Origin: Rhododendron vialii
Taxonomy: Eukaryota; Streptophyta; Magnoliopsida; Ericales; Ericaceae
DNA: 64,000 nucleotides
Reading direction: 5' to 3'
Assembly: GCF_030253575.1 (NCBI RefSeq)
Contig: NC_080557.1
Span: forward strand, 47,909,501-47,973,500
Shown here: piece after piece, positions 10,551-21,694 of the stretch
Numbering within the stretch: position 1 is the first letter of the stretch
Layout of the letters: every line of letters starts with the position of its first letter
Program-made: the position numbers and the translations under genes
The notes under the pieces: generated by a model
What the model saw: the letters and a program-made list of their open reading frames with translations, nothing else
Told to the model about the DNA's origin: nothing
The model's database searches: none

Positions 10551-12660
10551 AAACCAAATACGTACTCCTCCTAGAACGTACAAGGAAAATAATTAACAAG
10601 TCCCAAGTGGATGTCCAATTAATAATTAATGCCAAAATTATTTAGTACTAGCAAGAACTATAGTACCTGTTTTTGCATTTTGCAGTGAGGTTAAGTACTT
10701 ATTAATTGGAACTTGTAATGTTCTCTAAGCCCTAAGGTGCATTTGCTTTTTGTTGTACTAAGCAATATCGAACTTCAGAGCTGTCTCCACTATTAATTGT
10801 CACTCTTTCTATTTTTCATCTCAAAGCACGATTATTTAGCACCAAATGACTAGTCCGGTTGGTTAATCGCAAGGTTTTCTCGATCCCCACACAATGGTTG
10901 CAAGAAAGTAATTTCTTATGAATTTTTCAGTTCCAGTTCGCATGGATGCATGGTCTCCATCACCCCTAACTGTCGAACGAAAAAAAAAAAAAAAGCACGA
11001 TTATTTTGTTAGGAATGCGCATTAATTAGGACAGAGTCAGAGAGACAAAGTTTCTAATTATGGTAAACCAATAATGGACGGAGAGATCTTGTTTTTTAGA
11101 GGACCCAAATGTTGAATCCATGCATGCATCCTACAAATGCATTCATTATAATTCCTCATGTGTTATTCAACATACTGAACATAGTAAAAAATAACCCTCG
11201 CATAGAATTGGTAGGTTTTTACATTTTCGTTCGGTTAAATATTGGAAGGTGCAGGTAGCACTCCATCACCCCGTCAGGGAGTATTGCTCTATCACATCAT
11301 ACCACTATCTGTAGAGAACTCTACTACATCTATGTTAGGATCGAAGCTAAAGTCACACCACAAGTGAGAGTTGTTAGGAGTATGCTTAGCTCCAATTAAT
11401 AAGGGGTTATGGGGACTTGAACCTAGGCCTTGTCCAACGAGTCTTGAGTTTCCATCATTGAACCAACCCATCATTGATAATAGCATATATCTTGAGGAAA
11501 AGGACAAAAAAAAGTGATTACAACACCAGACTGTAACCCATTTAACCGATAAATACTATCTGAAATCATATTTAACAACATCTAACCAACGTAATTTTTG
11601 GCGAGGTCAATGTTCTCGATGACATCTAAATTATGAGGGAGTTGAATTAGCAAAGTGGGTCCGAAAAGGGCCAGAAAACCCTTAAAACTGGACAGGTCCA
11701 GAAGACTGGAGAGGATCTGATTCCATTTAGATGAGATCATATAGTAGTATCGAATCAATCCCAAGGAAATGAGAAATTAATCACTACTCCACATAAGTGT
11801 TTTTTTTTAAACGTTAGATCAAGAATTGAATGCTTGGATGAAACACTTGCCGAAATTCAATTGAATTACTTTTGGTAACTAAAAAACCAACGAATCTGAT
11901 CATTGAATTAAGATTGGTGACGTTCCCCCGGTTTTGGTTGGGTGGACAAAATTGTTTTTCACCAGAATTGGCTAGAAAATAGGCTATAAGATCCCAAACC
12001 AACGATTAGATATTGATACTGAACAGGGAAAAAATCAAATCGGAGCAACTGACCATTTGGATGCCTAAAAAGGCCCTTTTCGCAAAGAATAATCACATGC
12101 TAATAAGATGGTGAAGAACATTGAACAGGATTGCTCACAGTGTTTTGTTCTTTAATCCATTGAATTGAATTTATTCGGAGAATTATGTCTTATTAGTGGC
12201 GTTTTATTCCAATTAGTGCAACGCGCGTGAAGAAAGGGAAAATATGTGCATGGTAGCTTCTCCTTTTCATCCTCCTATTATATACCTTGTATTAGATAGT
12301 AACTAGTAAGTGTAGTTTACCTTCTTTCTTTTACCATGATCCCGGCAATCGATGGCTGGATCTTGACCGAGCAATGAACGATTCAAATCTGTATGCACTC
12401 AGATAACAGCCAGATGCCGCACCCGCTTGGCAGGGGGTGCTTGGCAGCATCCCGGGTCCGCTTTTAAAGGTACTTTTGGTTTTCTTGCACGTTCTGGGAT
12501 CCTAGAACAGATGTTGATTTCATGGCAAAGAGTTCCTTTAAAGAGCCTTCCATTACCAAAAAATTTGAAAATCCAAACGTACGCAACCTTAATGAGAATC
12601 ATGGTAATTACTTAATCATGCTGTTGCGGCAAAAAACAGCAGTAAGTAATATGCAGGCTA
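10551..12660. other. Spacer between glutaredoxin genes
   Basis: No second gene is supported. The first part is the 3' UTR of the glutaredoxin. At 11280-11475 lies a possible SINE, listed separately. A short GC-rich palindromic patch (12420-12470) has no recognisable function. The rest is AT-rich sequence without conserved features. Confidence 0.5.
11280..11475 (-). mobile_element. Possible tRNA-derived SINE
   Basis: On the - strand GGGTTGGTTCAATGATGG, then GGTTCAAGTCCCCATAACCC about 40 bp later, look like a decayed A box, a good B box and a tRNA acceptor-like pairing (GGGTT with AACCC). A further ~110 bp of unrelated body follows. No clear tail or target duplication was found. Confidence 0.35.
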
Positions 12661-12970
12661 CGTCAGGGTCAATGCTGTCAATTTGAGAATATAGAACCCC
12701 GTACATGGTAATCACGTTTGCACATCCACGTATATATATGGAGTGGTACAGTAAACGTTTGAGAGAGACATATATAAGTTTGTAGATAATTTCGTACTAC
12801 TTTGGAATATTTTATCGGTTGCTTTTTCCATCAGTACCTTATCCAATCAAATGAAGCATCGTTAATAACCCATCGTCATTTTTTTTTTCCCCCCATTAAA
12901 TTATGGACTTATCCACCAGTACCTTAGTCGATCACCTCTCTATATATAACTTCTATCAGGCCTCAACTTC
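12661..12970 (+). promoter_or_regulatory. Promoter of the second glutaredoxin gene
   Basis: The shared glutaredoxin upstream block is at 12661-12720 (GTCAGGGTCAATGCTGTCAA, TTGAGAATATAGAA, CATGGTAATCAC). A TATA box (TATATATAA) lies near 12942, about 105 bp before the ATG. A short CT repeat (13003-13019) sits in the leader. Confidence 0.6.
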
Positions 12971-13050
12971 CTCACTGCAAAATCTCAACTCCCATCTTCA
13001 CTCTCTCTCTCTCTCTCTCACCAGTATTTACCCTTTTTCAACCGACGACA

Positions 13051-13362
13051 ATGGCGGTGATGGATTTGGTTGGTCAAAGGCCCCTGGTGATCTTCAGCAA
13101 AAGCAATTGTTGCATCTGCTACTCCGTTACGCAACTGTTCTACGGTTTCGGTGCAAATCCTGTGATTTACGAGCTTGACCAGCTTCAAAACGGGAAGCAA
13201 CTGGAGAGGGAGCTGGTGGCATTGGGGCGGCAGCCGAGTGTACCGGCCGTGTTCATAGGGGGTAAGTTGGTTGGTGGTTCAAATGAGATCATGAGCCTCC
13301 AAGTCAGGGGGGAGCTGAAGAGCGAACTCTTGAGGGCCAGGGCTATTCATCTCTGGAATTAA
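13051..13362 (+). CDS. CC-type (class III, ROXY-like) glutaredoxin
   Basis: Single-exon gene for 103 residues, a close paralogue of the gene at 10233. The active site is C20-C21-I22-C23, so unlike its neighbour (CCMS) it keeps a cysteine at the fourth position and could work as a dithiol enzyme. The glutathione-binding SVP and the two GG turns (FIGGKLVGGSN) are intact. The C terminus ends RARAIHLWN, closer to the ALWL-type end that in ROXY proteins supports interaction with transcriptional partners. The start is the ATG that aligns with the paralogues and sits directly after the leader CT repeat. The upstream region and leader are duplicated in the copy at 14403. Function is by family; the target is unknown. 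Confidence 0.93.
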   Translation: MAVMDLVGQRPLVIFSKSNCCICYSVTQLFYGFGANPVIYELDQLQNGKQLERELVALGRQPSVPAVFIGGKLVGGSNEIMSLQVRGELKSELLRARAIHLWN

Positions 13363-14085
13363 TGAAAGGAGGGAAGATAAATTAATTCCAAGCTTCAATC
13401 AATAAAGAATAATTCCCATATATATTATTATTGCCATATGAGCCTTTTTGTTATGGGAGAGGTAATTTGATGAGTACGCGTGTTCTCTGATATATGTATT
13501 TTTCTTTTCCTTTTCTGCCTTCTAAATAATATCCTACTTAAAGTAATTGTCGTCTCCTTTAAATGAGTATGCATTTCTATCAGTGTATTTCACGGATTGA
13601 AAAATGATATATAAAAAATAATAATCTTGTAATTTATAGATCATAAATTTAATGGCTCACTAGTTTGTTTTCTGTTGTATTCCCGTGATGGTGATTAAAA
13701 AATAATAATAATGGCATGACGCTTATACCACATCAATATTTTGTATGTATACGCATGTTATAAGATTACCCATCATGGGAATCATGAAACTATTGGCGAA
13801 CGAAAAGCATAATGCATGAGCAATTGGAGAATTGAATTGAACTCAAACTAAGAAAGATAATTAGTTAGGAATTGGATCCTCTCCAATCCTTAATTTGGAT
13901 TGGACAATCCAAATTTGAGTAGTCTATTGCCACAATTAATTGTTTGGATTTTCTAACCATTGATTGTCTCAATATATGGTCCAGATTTCAATTGTTCCGT
14001 CTAGTTCAAAACTTGAACCCTAGAGGATCGAACCCAAATAATTAACCCATCGTCTTTTTTCCATTATAAAGGACTTATCCACACC

Positions 14086-14312
14086 ACCTTTTTTTTTGGT
14101 AAGTAAATTTTATTCCGCCAAAAAACTGCGCAAGAAGCTACAAAATCTCACAGGGGTACACCAAAAAAACAAAAAAGCTCTCTATCTACAATTATTTATC
14201 CCAAAAATTCGAGAATCAAGAAGCCAATCCTCACACAACCCCCTATTTTGGGCATGGAACATCACCGTACTCCAAGAACTGAGTTTGGCACGAACAGCAT
14301 CAAAAATTTCAT
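14086..14312 (-). mobile_element. LINE 3' end inserted in a glutaredoxin leader
   Basis: On the - strand the fragment encodes NEIFDAVRAKLSSWSTVMFH and a further 25 residues ending in a stop. A short 3' UTR and a poly-A tail (T-run at about 14089-14098 on the + strand, next to GGTAAGTAAATTTTATTCCG) follow. This is the usual end of a plant L1-type ORF2. Comparison with the paralogue at 13051 shows that it sits where the leader's TATA segment (12930-12958) should be, so the insertion removed or replaced the core promoter of the downstream copy. Confidence 0.7.
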
Positions 14313-14690
14313 TAGACCTCAACTTCCTCACTGCAAAATCTCCACTACCATCTTCACACTCTCTCTCTCTCACTAGTATTTACCCTTCTTCAACCGACAA
14401 CAATGGCGGTGATGGATTTGGCTGGTCAAAGGCCCCTGGTGATCTTCAGCAAAAGCAATTGTTGCATTTGCTACGCCATTGAGAAACTGTTCTATGGTTA
14501 CGGTGCAAGTCTTGTGATTCACGAGCTAGATGAGCTTCCTAATGGTCAGCAACTGGAGAGGGAGCTGGTGGCACTGGGGCAGCAGCCGAGTGTACCAGCC
14601 GTGTTCATAGGGTAAGTTGGTTTGTGGTTCAAATGAGATCATGAGCCTCCAAGTCAAGGGGGAGCTAGTCAAAATGGTAAAAAAGCGTTA
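14313..14690 (+). pseudogene. Glutaredoxin pseudogene, third copy of the cluster
   Basis: Leader and coding sequence align with the gene at 13051, starting with ATG at 14403. It keeps the active site CCIC (residues 20-23). Two bases are missing in the FIGG codons: where the paralogue reads ATAGGGGGTAAG this copy reads ATAGGGTAAG, giving an in-frame TAA at 14613-14615 after 70 residues. The remaining third (VGGSNE...SLQVKGEL) is still recognisable to about 14680 in another frame. With the core promoter replaced by a LINE and the last third lost, this is a pseudogene. Confidence 0.9.
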
Positions 14691-14699
14691 TCCCATCAT

Positions 14700-15753
14700 A
14701 TTTGTGTAGAATAACAAGGGGAAAAAAAATCCGAAGCTCCAATAATAACACTGTCCCAGGAACTATAGTAGATGTTTGTGTTTCGATCATAGCGACTGGG
14801 AATATAGGCTTACATACCAAAGGAGGAGTTGTTTATGAGAACTTGTGTTATCTATGGCATACTTTAGCTATTGTTGCACTCACTAAATAATATGATGGTG
14901 TAGTATTTACCCTCTTTTACATTTGACATAAGGAAGAGAGCACTTTGAGAAATGAGTTAGTTCCTTCTTGCAATCTATCAGAAAACTAGAACACAACCCA
15001 TGTGACAAGAACCTACATCTTCGTTGTAACTTCTCTGTTACATATCTGCCTGTATAATGCAACTCTTATGTTGCCGGTTCGTTTCCTAACAAGATAAGGT
15101 TTCCACATATCTCAGCAGTCGGGAAATCAGAATTAAAACAGATACATTGTTACCTAAATACCCTTGGTGCCTTCAAGTCCTCTCCCCTGCCGAGCAGACC
15201 AGTCTGTCTTTCGACGTGTTGCCTTCTTCACCAATGACTGTGACTGCACAAACACTTTAGAGCAGCCACAAATTTTAGTTCAACTAGCAGCATTATACGA
15301 TCTCTTCCACAAAGTTGCCTTTACTTACTGGCAACTTAACGAGAAATTGAAGAAACATCATAATCATGATAAAGCTGAAGGGGATTGTGTGTGTATGTGC
15401 GTGTGTCTTCAGGACAAAAGAAACAAGCAAAACAACTAAAAAATAAAAGTTTCGGGACACCAAATTATTTCACTGCATAAAGCACCATACCTCATAACAC
15501 TGGTAGTCCCCCTCATTCACTGTGAGAAAGGGGACGCTACATGCCATGAAATACTGGCATTTGTGGCATCATTGATACATAACATCCATATTAAAGAAGA
15601 CCAGCGAACAGAATCACCATCTCTTGTTCACATAATGTTGGGGACAACTATATGACAGAAGCACTAAGAACTAGTATCATGGACAGGATTATTATCTTCA
15701 AATTATTTTTACAAAATGAACCAGAAAGCATTGTTTGATACTTGAATACATGG
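14700..15753. other. Spacer, no supported gene
   Basis: Short open frames here have no family resemblance. The right part (from about 15600) is probably the 3' UTR and downstream flank of the - strand gene that ends at 15754. Confidence 0.45.
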
Positions 15754-17638
15754 CTACTCTACTCTAGCCTCTAAGTTTGCATTCCTTCGCCAATTCTCTA
15801 CTGCTCTCTTAACGGTGGCATTTGCCTCACGCATCTCTTCAGAAGAGAACTTGTGCTCCACAATTCCCAAAGGTCCAGGCTGCAGTACGGCAATCACTGT
15901 TTCCATCTCCTGTTCTAGCTGCCTGTGAAACAAACAACAAAAGTTTTGCCAAAAGGAAAACATTTTATGCACTTATTACGAAAATCCATGCACAGAAATG
16001 AACTGATGTAACAAAGTCCAAGAAACCAAGGATCATATATCTGACCCTAGTCCCCAACCAACTAAAACTAAGGCAAGATATGCCGTGTTAAGATCAGATA
16101 TGGAATTTTCATAAAACGATGGCAAATCATGACTAACAAAAAAAGGTACCATTGTACAGATTCAGACTACAGGTAAGGATTCATATGTTAAGCTGATTCA
16201 AAGTACCCATCACTTGAGACCAAGTTATGATTATATATGAGTCAAGGTTCCTATAATGGGGACGCAAACAAGTGCAATTCAGGAAGGTAGAAGGCATGAT
16301 GTTAAGTCCCTAGAGAACACGGATGAGGAATTGGGATGGTCTCATTCAGGCCAAAAATTTGGAACTCGGAATGTTGTAGCTCCATATGTAAGAGGTGTTT
16401 GCTTCTTATGTCTCAAACTGTGGACCAAGAGTGCAGTAACATCATTTTCAAGATGAAAATAATTTAGTTTATTCACGAGCCTGTTTTACAGAAAGTAAAC
16501 ACATGGAGTACCCACAACACAGTAGTTCTACGCATGGCCCTTGCTTTGCAATCAAATAGAGAAGTTACATATTATGCCGGCAAATTGTCTTAACCAAGCT
16601 AAAAAGAACAGTGCAAGTTTATTCACGACTCCCCCTCCCCACAACCCGAAACGAACAGACTGGTGTGGACTTGTGGATGTTGATTTTAGGCTTATGACCA
16701 ATCTGTTATGAGATTGGCTTGATCTAAAAACACTCAGTACAGTTCAACATAGATCTTCCCTCTCTTCACATATGGGACCCTAATTCGGCCCCCCCTGTTA
16801 TTCCTGATCTCTTAATAGCGAAAAGCCAACTTAATTTGTTTAAGTAATTACCCAATCTCAAAGTATATACCAAGAAGAAATCAACAAATAGCAACATTTG
16901 TTATGTACTCTGCAGAAATATATATTCAAAGGTCGTAACAATCAAATTACATCAGCTGAGACTTGAAAGCATTTACATATGAGAGACCAAGGTGAACAAC
17001 TCCTTCAAGCTATACTTGAACATGGTCAAGAACTACAAGACGTACATTTACGCCATACCTATCCAAAATGTCATCAGAACTATGCAAGTACCTAACACAT
17101 AAAATTTCAAACACTTCAACGGGCAAAAGACATAAAAACATCAACCCAAAAAAAAATCTGATATTGGTATTACGGCTACACGGCACCCCCATGAAAACTA
17201 TTATTCTCAATACATAGTGGTCCGGGTGACAGTACGATGCGTAACGGAACAGCCAATTTGCGTTTGTTCCCAGATAGATTACATGAGAAAGGGTGATAAA
17301 TGGAGAGATTCTTCCCAACAGTATACAAATTCCAAGCCCCCTACTATGTCTATAACAACACCCAAAACAGAATAATATCTCCTCAGGCAGAGATCGTTTC
17401 CTAAGACTTACAAGAGCATATCAATAAACGAATTTTTCAAAGACTTATTATATGGGTAGAAGTGCATGATATATATGTTGATAATGCGAAACCCTCTTGA
17501 GAGAGAAAATTCAATCACAAACCCTAAGAGTGAATGAAAGGCAAACAAAAATGGTTTCGAAAGCGTGTATTAGGAGGACTACCTGAAGAGCCTGGAGAAG
17601 GGTAACGAATTGCCGAGCCGCGTAAAGGATACCGCCAT
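15754..17638 (-). CDS. Small conserved-looking protein, 74 aa, two exons
   Basis: Exons 17583-17638 and 15754-15922 join in phase 2 across a 1,660-bp GT..AG intron to give 74 residues. The splice restores one continuous frame: SRLFR, then QLEQEMETVIAVLQPGPLG. The first 22 residues have several arginines (7, 16, 19) and no acid before residue 21, which resembles a mitochondrial presequence; this is inference. The middle is a hydrophobic strand or helix with a P-G-P-L-G turn, and the end (EEMREANATVKRAVENWRRN) is a predicted charged amphipathic helix. I do not recognise the family. The clean splice and non-random composition make a real gene likely. Position 17639 upward is its likely promoter and leader. 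It lies between the glutaredoxin cluster and the 7SL RNA cluster. Confidence 0.72.
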
Positions 17639-18146
17639 TCCGCCGGGATGATTACTACTGTTTTCCGATTTGGGGAAGCCCCGTTAATATAATGGACAGT
17701 TTGGCTTTGGAAGGAACAGAAATAACCCCTGAAAGACTTATTTGCAAATAAGTATTTATTTTTTGAATTAAAGATAATATATTGTAGAAAAATAATTTGT
17801 TTCGTAAAATAAAAAATAAACACTTAAAAAAATAAAAACTTTAATAGAACAGGGTCTAACAGCAATTACCTCAGTTGGTATCAAAGTAATATCATTAAAT
17901 TTATCTTTTATTTGTCAGTGTTAAAAGGTCAAAAAATATATATATGTAAATGTCATTGCATTAAATTATTCAAAGCCTGTGGAGCATCGACACGTGATGC
18001 TCCAAAAAAAAAAATTCAATTCATATTTGTGTGATTCCCACCACAAAATGTGTAGAGTTGACACAAATATGGTGCCCTAGGTGCACTTGATAATTTTTCG
18101 CAATATTGGTACAATTATTGTTATTTTTCTTTGAAGGATGAGAGAG
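17639..18146. other. Upstream flank of the small gene
   Basis: AT-rich sequence with no TATA box that I can place confidently. No separate gene is supported. Confidence 0.4.
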
Positions 18147-18561
18147 GATGACTTTTTCGTACATTTTTATTTTTTTGATCGGCGAAAGTTAGTCGGGTTA
18201 GAATAACGCATTCCAATCAACAAAAAGAACAACACGTTGCAAGAGGAGTTGAACTAATATTCTCCTTTCTCTTAGCATCTAAGTGTGCACTTGATGTCGT
18301 TAGGCCAAATTTAACAACTTTGGAGTTTTTTTTTTTTAAGAAAATTTTCCTTAAGTCACGATAAACCTACAAATAAAGAAAAGCAGGAAACCAAACACAT
18401 ATTTTTGCTAAACAAATCCAGTTTGCAAAGATAGAGAGGAAGCAAAGCTGGAAAGTATTGCTCTTTCTTCTTCCCTTCCCCGGAATCCCCACGTTCCTGC
18501 TACATACAGAGGAGGAAAAGACGGATTCAAGTCTAAATTGTGATTGTTGAAAAGGAAATTG

Positions 18562-19014
18562 AAGAAAAAGGTTGTCGTCGGGGGAGAGAGGTGGGTTTTT
18601 ACAGTGAGAATTCCCTACGGGTACCGGCTCAATCCATCCTTCTAATCCCATTTAAACTGGGAGGCAGATAGCTGCTCTGTCAAGCCAGCCAACAACATCC
18701 ATCATCATCCCACCCCGCCTCTACAAGCAGGAGGAGGAGAAGATAGGCATCCATCAACTGCCCACCCCGCCCCATCAAGCGGAGGAGGAGAAGATAGGGA
18801 TAACCACCAGCAGCTCCAACTCACGGACGCACCTTCTTAGCCAAGCCTGCTGGCCCCTGCCTCGCCTCAGCAATGGAACGCACCCAGACACGGTGAGCCT
18901 GTAGCGCCCGACTCACGCAGGGTTAACCACTGTTTGGTTACACCCTCTTGGTTCCCCTTCGACAACCTTGTTGCCCCAAAGCTATGGTCACAGGCTCACG
19001 CTACCGAGCCCGGC
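18562..19014 (-). ncRNA. 7SL (SRP) RNA copy 1, rearranged, probably pseudogene
   Basis: The - strand begins GCCGGGCTCGGTAGCGTGAG followed by CCTGTGACC, the 5' Alu-domain signature of SRP RNA. A perfect plant USE (ATCCCACATCG) lies at 19070-19080, with a weak TATA-position sequence (CATATCCC) about 28 nt below it. The S domain keeps ACAGAGCAGC of helix 8, but the opposing strand has diverged. A stretch of about 50 bp is tandemly duplicated (TATCTTCTCCTCCTCC occurs twice, near 18740 and 18795). The length of about 450 nt exceeds the ~300 nt expected. The 3' end is placed at the TTTTT near 18562-18566. Confidence 0.65.
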
Positions 19015-19429
19015 ATTATGTTTGTGTTGAACTGTGGGATATGAAAGGAGCAGATGTTTTGTCAATAGCCGATGTGGGATAACTGGAAATGGGCTCTTCC
19101 TTGGTGTGCTCGCTATCGGTATGATCTAGTTCCAGCCGTCATGGGCCCGTTTTGAACTCATTTTGATGATCGGAACTATTCAACTCACAGGCTTGCGTTG
19201 AAGATCATTTATGTAAGGCAGCAGAGCGAATAGATATTCTATACATAGAATATCGAAACATCATTATTTAAGAAGTAACTAGCGGTTTAAATATTGAATT
19301 ATATTTGGCATTCTGTTTCTATTTCAAGATGCTACCGATGTCCGATTTTGCACTTACTTGATCTTCACTATCCTTACTAAGTGAACAATTTCGATCATTG
19401 AATTGGTCTCAAAAAGGGCCACAATGACC

Positions 19430-19713
19430 CAGGGCCAGCCCAAGGTATTTGGATGCCCTAGGCTAAGTGGTGGAATAGTGCCCTACTACATAGAAGGAAT
19501 TTTTTTTTGCAAAAAAATACCCTACCAGGATTTGAACCCAAACATCTTATGTGGAAAAGCAAACACTCTACCACTGAACCACCAAAGAAGTTTGTATTAT
19601 AGTTGTACACAGAAAATATATATACTTATCTAGAAATGAGTGCCCCATTTTTTGCCCAAAATGTAAAGGCCCAAGGCGGCGGCCTCTTGGGCCTCACCAT
19701 TGAGCCGGCCCTG
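19430..19713 (-). mobile_element. Small hAT element carrying a tRNA-like body
   Basis: The termini CAGGGCCAGCCC and GGGCCGGCCCTG are inverted repeats flanked by a perfect 8-bp target duplication CAATGACC (19422-19429 and 19714-19721). The duplicated locus at 21695-21702 has a single near-identical copy of this octamer with no element, a true empty site. Together these define a 284-bp non-autonomous hAT transposon. Internally, on the - strand, GGTGGTTCAGTGGTAGAGTG and GGTTCAAATCC form a tRNA-like A box and B box about 40 bp apart, with a possible anticodon loop TTTTCCACA between them. The tRNA-like part occupies about 19520-19590. Confidence 0.92.
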
Positions 19714-20145
19714 CAATGACCAAATTGGATCGTAGCACACCAAGGACGAGCCATCCCCAAGAGTTGAACTAAGTTTAAATTCAAAATAGACCTGTTTTCC
19801 AATTCATATTGATTGTCGTGTACAAATTGGTAGTGGGAATTGCAGATGTGTCTGTGCTTCGTGGGTTCAGCTTTCAAGTTTCATAATTCAGCTCGGAAAA
19901 CATCTCCACCAACACATTTCTCAAAGAGTTTGTTCTAGGTTTTTTTCTTCTCTTCAATGGAGATTTTATGTTCTTTTGCTCCCTTTTTTGTTTTATCAAT
20001 AATACAGTGCGTTGCGAAAACCTTTAGAATGTTTGATCATTCCAGTATTATCAATAACTACCATTGCCCATTCGGAGATTTTGTTTTCTTCGTATTTTCA
20101 GCTTTTCAATTTTCTTGGTGAAATTGAGAGAGCGAGAAGTTAACT

Positions 20146-20335
20146 GTTCCTACATCGGACAAATTAAAACTATTTAAGTTGTTTACAAAGCGTGAATGTA
20201 ACTACCTACTATTGCCCAGGCTTGATGGTGCGAGCCCGTAACCCGAGCCACAGACTCTTCCACACCGTCGGGGGCACAGACGGGACGAATGTGTTGCGTG
20301 AAGCTAAGGCCCAACTCAAACCACAAAAGTTGAAT
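20146..20335 (+). ncRNA. 7SL-like fragment with USE-like promoter (unit A)
   Basis: From about 20213 the + strand reads GCCCAGGCTTGATGGTGCGA then GCCCGTAACC. It aligns with the 7SL Alu-domain start of the - strand copies over about 25 nt, with differences that are all transitions. Upstream, TTCCTACATCG (20147-20157) is a one- to two-base variant of the plant USE, placed about 55 nt before the start as in the intact copy. Only about 120 nt of RNA-like sequence remains and the S domain is not visible. Likely a truncated 7SL pseudogene. Confidence 0.42.
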
Positions 20336-20852
20336 GGATATTCTGTACGTAGATCATCGAAACATAATTATTTCAGAAGTAACTAGCGATTTAAGTATTG
20401 AATTATATTTAGCATTCTTTTTGTATTTCGTGATGCTATCGATGTCCATTTTTGCACTTACTTCTTAGCTTTTTCAAATGGACTTTTCTGTACATTTTTA
20501 TTTTTGATAGGCGAAAGTTAGTAACACCTTCCAATTGAAAAATAAAAAACTCAACACTTTGCAAGAGGAGTTAAACCCATGATCTCCTTTCTACTGGCAT
20601 CTAAGTGTACGCCAAATGTCACTAGGCCAGATTTGACGAATTTGGGGTATTTTTTATTTTCCAACGACAAACCTACAAATAAAGAAAAGAAGGGAACAGA
20701 ACACATTTCTTTGCTAAACAAAGCCGGGTTGCAAATAAAGAGAGGTAGCAAACTAATTCTCTTTCTTCCCTTCTACACAATCCCAAATCAAAGTACTACA
20801 GTGGAGGAAAAGATTCATTTCTAATTGTGACTGTTTAAAAGAAAACTGAAGA

Positions 20853-21286
20853 AAAAGGATGTCGTTGGGGGAGAGAAGTGGGTTTTTACAGTGGGAATCC
20901 CTACGGGTACCGGCTCAATCCATCCTTCTTATCCCATCTAAACAGGGAGGCAGAATAGCTGGCTGCTCTGTCAAGCCAGCCAACAACATCCATCATCAAC
21001 CCCACCCCGCCCCAAGGAGCGGAATAGGAGAGTTTGGGTTTATCCCAAACGACCAGTGGAACTTCAGGCCCACTGATCAAACCAGCAGTTCCGACAAACA
21101 GACGCACTTCATAGCCAAGCCCGCTGGCCCCCCACCTCCCTCGGCAATGGAACGCATCCAGACATGGTGAGCCTGTAGCGTCCGACTTGCGCAGGTTTAA
21201 CCACTGTTGGGTCCCAATCTCTTGGGTCTCTCCGACAACCTTATTGCCCCAAGCTTTGGTCACAGGCTCGCGCTACCGAGCCCGGC
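20853..21286 (-). ncRNA. 7SL (SRP) RNA copy 2, divergent
   Basis: The - strand starts GCCGGGCTCGGTAGCGCGAG then CCTGTGACC. A perfect USE (ATCCCACATCG) is at 21343-21353, but the TATA position reads CATATCCC as in copy 1. The S domain keeps CTTGACAGAGCAGCC but lacks the GAAACCGCGTCAGG strand of helix 8 seen in the copy at 23533-23835. The body is about 430 nt, too long for a standard 7SL RNA. It ends near a TTTTT at 20853-20857. It is a tandem duplicate of copy 1 without that copy's internal repeat. Probably not a functional SRP RNA, though the promoter USE is intact. Confidence 0.65.
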
Positions 21287-21694
21287 AGTACGTTTTGTGT
21301 TGGACTGTGGGATATGAAAGGAGCAGATGTTTTGTCAATAGCCGATGTGGGATAATTGGGAATGGGCTCTTCCTTGGTGTGCTCGCTATCGGTATGTTCT
21401 AGTTCTAGCTATCATGGGCCCGTTTTGAACTCATTTTGATGATCGAAACTATTCAACTCACAAGCTTGCATTGAAGATCATTTATGCAAGACAACAGAGC
21501 GAATAGATATTATGTACATGGAACATCGAAACATCATTATTTTAGAAGTAACTAGCGGTTTAAGTATTGAATTATATTTAGCATTCTGTTTCTATTTCGC
21601 GATGCTAACGATGTCCGATTTTGCACTTACTTGATCTTCACTATCCTTACTAAGTGAACAGTTTCGATCATTGAATTGGTCTCGAAAAGGGCCA

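Noticed and set aside
10224-10583. 119-codon open frame on the - strand over the first glutaredoxin
   Set aside because: It is the antisense shadow of a GC-richer coding exon and resembles no protein family; the + strand frame has a complete glutaredoxin fold.
19510-19600. tRNA gene on the - strand
   Set aside because: A and B boxes are present, but the acceptor stem does not pair properly and the module lies within a hAT element; treated as tRNA-like cargo.
20859-21263. Open frames of 103 and 120 codons on both strands
   Set aside because: They lie inside a 7SL RNA copy and its promoter side; the frames are by-products of a GC-rich RNA gene.
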